Part shown: positions 6,094 through 7,620 of the stretch, one piece after another | Layout of the letters: each line of letters opens with the position of its first letter | Numbering within the stretch: the first letter of the stretch is position 1 | Assembly (NCBI GenBank): GCA_030590275.1 | Contig: JAUUYV010000074.1 | Span: forward strand, 1 to 7,620 | Direction: 5' to 3' | DNA length: 7,620 nucleotides | Origin: Porticoccaceae bacterium | Lineage (GTDB): Bacteria; Pseudomonadota; Gammaproteobacteria; Pseudomonadales; Porticoccaceae | Position numbers and translations under genes: made by a program | The notes under the pieces: generated by a model | The model's input: only the letters and a program-made list of their open reading frames with translations | Database searches by the model: none | Told to the model about the DNA's origin: nothing

Positions 6094-7620
6094 TCAACTG
6101 GAGACCATTTTAAAGTGGGAGACGTGAAATGTCATATCGACCTTGTCTGCCAGCAGAAAGTAGCCTTCTTCCTGGTTTGCAATTAAATGTATTTGATTTT
6201 TCACCTTCAAAGGTACTGAGGGTGCGAGTAAACGAGAATTGTCTTTATCCAGGGATACAGTCAATGCGGCCTGATATGGAGTTAATGGTTGAGCGTTGCG
6301 GGTCATACATATCGCGCAGGGTTTAAGCTCACCCTGGAGTTGCTCGATGCCAACTCGGGTTTTCATTTCGCTGGTGTTGTGCATCCAGCGTATGACTCCC
6401 CAGCATTGGACCTGGTTGTCGGGGTCGATGAGCACCACTAATTCCCCCGGAGACAGCGCTTCACGTAAGCCGTCGGTTTCTATACAAAAGCCGGAGTTGC
6501 TCTTATCGATGTATTCACAGCGAATGCTGGAGTAACGCCAGTGGTCGGTAGCGTCTGCGTGGGGATCAAACTTCGACTCGGCTTGCTGTTCCAGGCTGGC
6601 AAAAAAATCCTCGCCAAAATCTGTGCCCGCTAGCATTCTGTGTATGTTGTCAATTCCGACCACCAAATCGACAGTGTCTCTGGGTTTTGTTTGAACTTCC
6701 TTTCTGTCAGCTTCCTGCCTCAGGTTTTCCTGGCTCCAATACTGACAAAGGTCGAAGGCAAGCCGATCGGGCATGGTGATGTACTCGATATCTGTATCGG
6801 TTTTCACACAACGGTCTCTCAAGGCCTCGACTAGCTTCTGGGGACAAAGGCTCAGATACTGGTCATCGATCAACTTGACTCGATTTCGATAAACAGGTCC
6901 CTGAGTTCCGCTGGTGTCGACCACAAATAGTTTGTGTTGTTGATGGCTAACCAATTCCGCCAGGTGCGACCATCGTTCAATAAATTGAACGATGTGCTTG
7001 AGTTCCCCGGGGTTGTATCGAGGAGGACAGATGCTGACGGTCAGGAGACTTTGCAGGTAACTGTTATAGATGGTGACTCCAGACTTGCCTTGAGTGCTGG
7101 CAAACACAACCTGTTGATTCTCCAGATGGAGGGAGCGAGCAATCCGGAATAGAGTGTGCAGTTCCTTCCACAGATAGGCCGGTGGTGACAGGTAGTGTCG
7201 CCAGTAGCAGCAAAACAGTTCGTTAATTACACTCATAGCAGCGGAAATGCTACTGGTCAGCAAGACCGTATGAATAGTTTTTTCGCTGGCGGTAGCGATA
7301 ATGACTTGCTTGTAGCCTTCATAGAGATGCCGGAGTAGGGCCAGTGCCAGAGAAATGGCTTTATTGGCATCATGGGAAAGAGAAGTACGCTCAGCAAGGT
7401 TATTGGCGGACTGGATAACTGGATTGTGCAAAAGACCGAGTAGTTTCATGCGCTGCCCGGGAATTTCTTGCAGCGTGCTGACCTCTTTGACTGCCGTATA
7501 CAGTTGTTGCGCTTTGCTGGATGGCGCTAGAGAGGCTAGTTTCTCAATCGAACGCTTGAATTGAATGGACGACCGAGGGGCAAAAGACAGCTCTTTTCTA
7601 TCGGTGGGATAGACTTTTAG
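6094..7620 (-). CDS. Large PilZ-domain protein, probable cyclic-di-GMP receptor, 5'-truncated by window edge
   Basis: The frame is open from the TGA at 6094 to the window's right edge (508 visible residues). The ATG at 7449 is internal: the 57 codons before it are stop-free and read like the start of the same family (LSFAPRS, then QLYTAVKEV). Numbering from that ATG, a PilZ domain lies at about 302-375, with DKSNSG (315-320, matching DxSxxG) and the strand pattern WGVIRW (350-355) before RVGIE (365-369). The first arginine motif is unusual: Arg305 and Arg310 are five apart rather than four. The N-terminal 290 residues are mostly helical with no motif I can name, and residues 386-451 form a further small beta-rich module. 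I recognise similar proteins in pseudomonads, where the function is poorly defined. Position upstream of the FimX-like gene suggests a role in cyclic-di-GMP control of pili or motility; this is inference. Confidence 0.8.
   Translation of the reverse strand, partial: LKVYPTDRKELSFAPRSSIQFKRSIEKLASLAPSSKAQQLYTAVKEVSTLQEIPGQRMKLLGLLHNPVIQSANNLAERTSLSHDANKAISLALALLRHLYEGYKQVIIATASEKTIHTVLLTSSISAAMSVINELFCCYWRHYLSPPAYLWKELHTLFRIARSLHLENQQVVFASTQGKSGVTIYNSYLQSLLTVSICPPRYNPGELKHIVQFIERWSHLAELVSHQQHKLFVVDTSGTQGPVYRNRVKLIDDQYLSLCPQKLVEALRDRCVKTDTDIEYITMPDRLAFDLCQYWSQENLRQEADRKEVQTKPRDTVDLVVGIDNIHRMLAGTDFGEDFFASLEQQAESKFDPHADATDHWRYSSIRCEYIDKSNSGFCIETDGLREALSPGELVVLIDPDNQVQCWGVIRWMHNTSEMKTRVGIEQLQGELKPCAICMTRNAQPLTPYQAALTVSLDKDNSRLLAPSVPLKVKNQIHLIANQEEGYFLLADKVDMTFHVSHFKMVSS
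6971..6994. repeat. Perfect 11-bp inverted repeat inside the PilZ-domain gene
   Basis: CATCGTTCAAT (6971-6981) and ATTGAACGATG (6984-6994) are exact reverse complements around the two bases AA. The repeat is wholly within coding sequence, in the N-terminal helical part, where the minus strand encodes HIVQFIER. Arms this long with a two-base spacer are rare by chance in a window of this size. It has the form of a dimeric regulator's binding site or could form an mRNA hairpin; neither role is shown. Confidence 0.75.

Noticed and set aside
6640..7152. Several plus-strand open frames of 64-72 codons across the PilZ-domain gene
   Set aside because: They are short, lack ribosome binding sites, and lie opposite a long frame with recognisable PilZ motifs.

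Overview
The window looks like an ordinary chromosomal stretch of a gammaproteobacterium related to Pseudomonas or Cellvibrio. The reasons are a Pseudomonas-type serB (two ACT-like domains before the phosphatase), a FimX-like type IV pilus regulator next to it, roughly balanced base composition and dense packing. From memory, serB (PA4960) and fimX (PA4959) are also neighbours in P. aeruginosa, which supports both calls. I see no mobile element, tRNA, rRNA or CRISPR array.

Layout. Positions 1-1617 (+) hold the 3' part of an acyl-CoA synthetase gene cut by the left edge. A short gap with a strong ribosome binding site leads to a short-chain dehydrogenase of the HSD10/3-hydroxyacyl-CoA dehydrogenase type (1687-2457, +). 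The two form a small fatty-acid or branched-chain acyl catabolism unit. The spacer 2458-2650 carries two long perfect stems, one a probable terminator, followed by a TATAAT box ahead of serB (2651-3889, +). On the opposite strand, a PilZ-domain gene (6094 to the right edge, truncated at its 5' end) lies upstream of a FimX-like gene (3865-6006). The FimX-like gene and serB overlap tail to tail by 25 bp.

How the genes work together. The left pair would activate acyl chains to CoA thioesters and oxidise a 3-hydroxyacyl-CoA intermediate. serB is biosynthetic (last step of serine synthesis). The right pair is the most interesting part: a REC-PAS-GGDEF-EAL protein whose signalling and catalytic residues are lost in every signature domain, yet which keeps FimX-type ligand-binding positions, encoded just downstream of a large protein with a PilZ domain. 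This suggests a two-receptor cyclic-di-GMP module, probably for type IV pili or surface behaviour. The link is inferred from domains and gene order only.

None of this is clearly a wholly new system. The least explained items are the PilZ protein with its uncharacterised N- and C-terminal parts, a perfect 24-bp inverted repeat inside its coding sequence, and the stem-rich spacer before serB.
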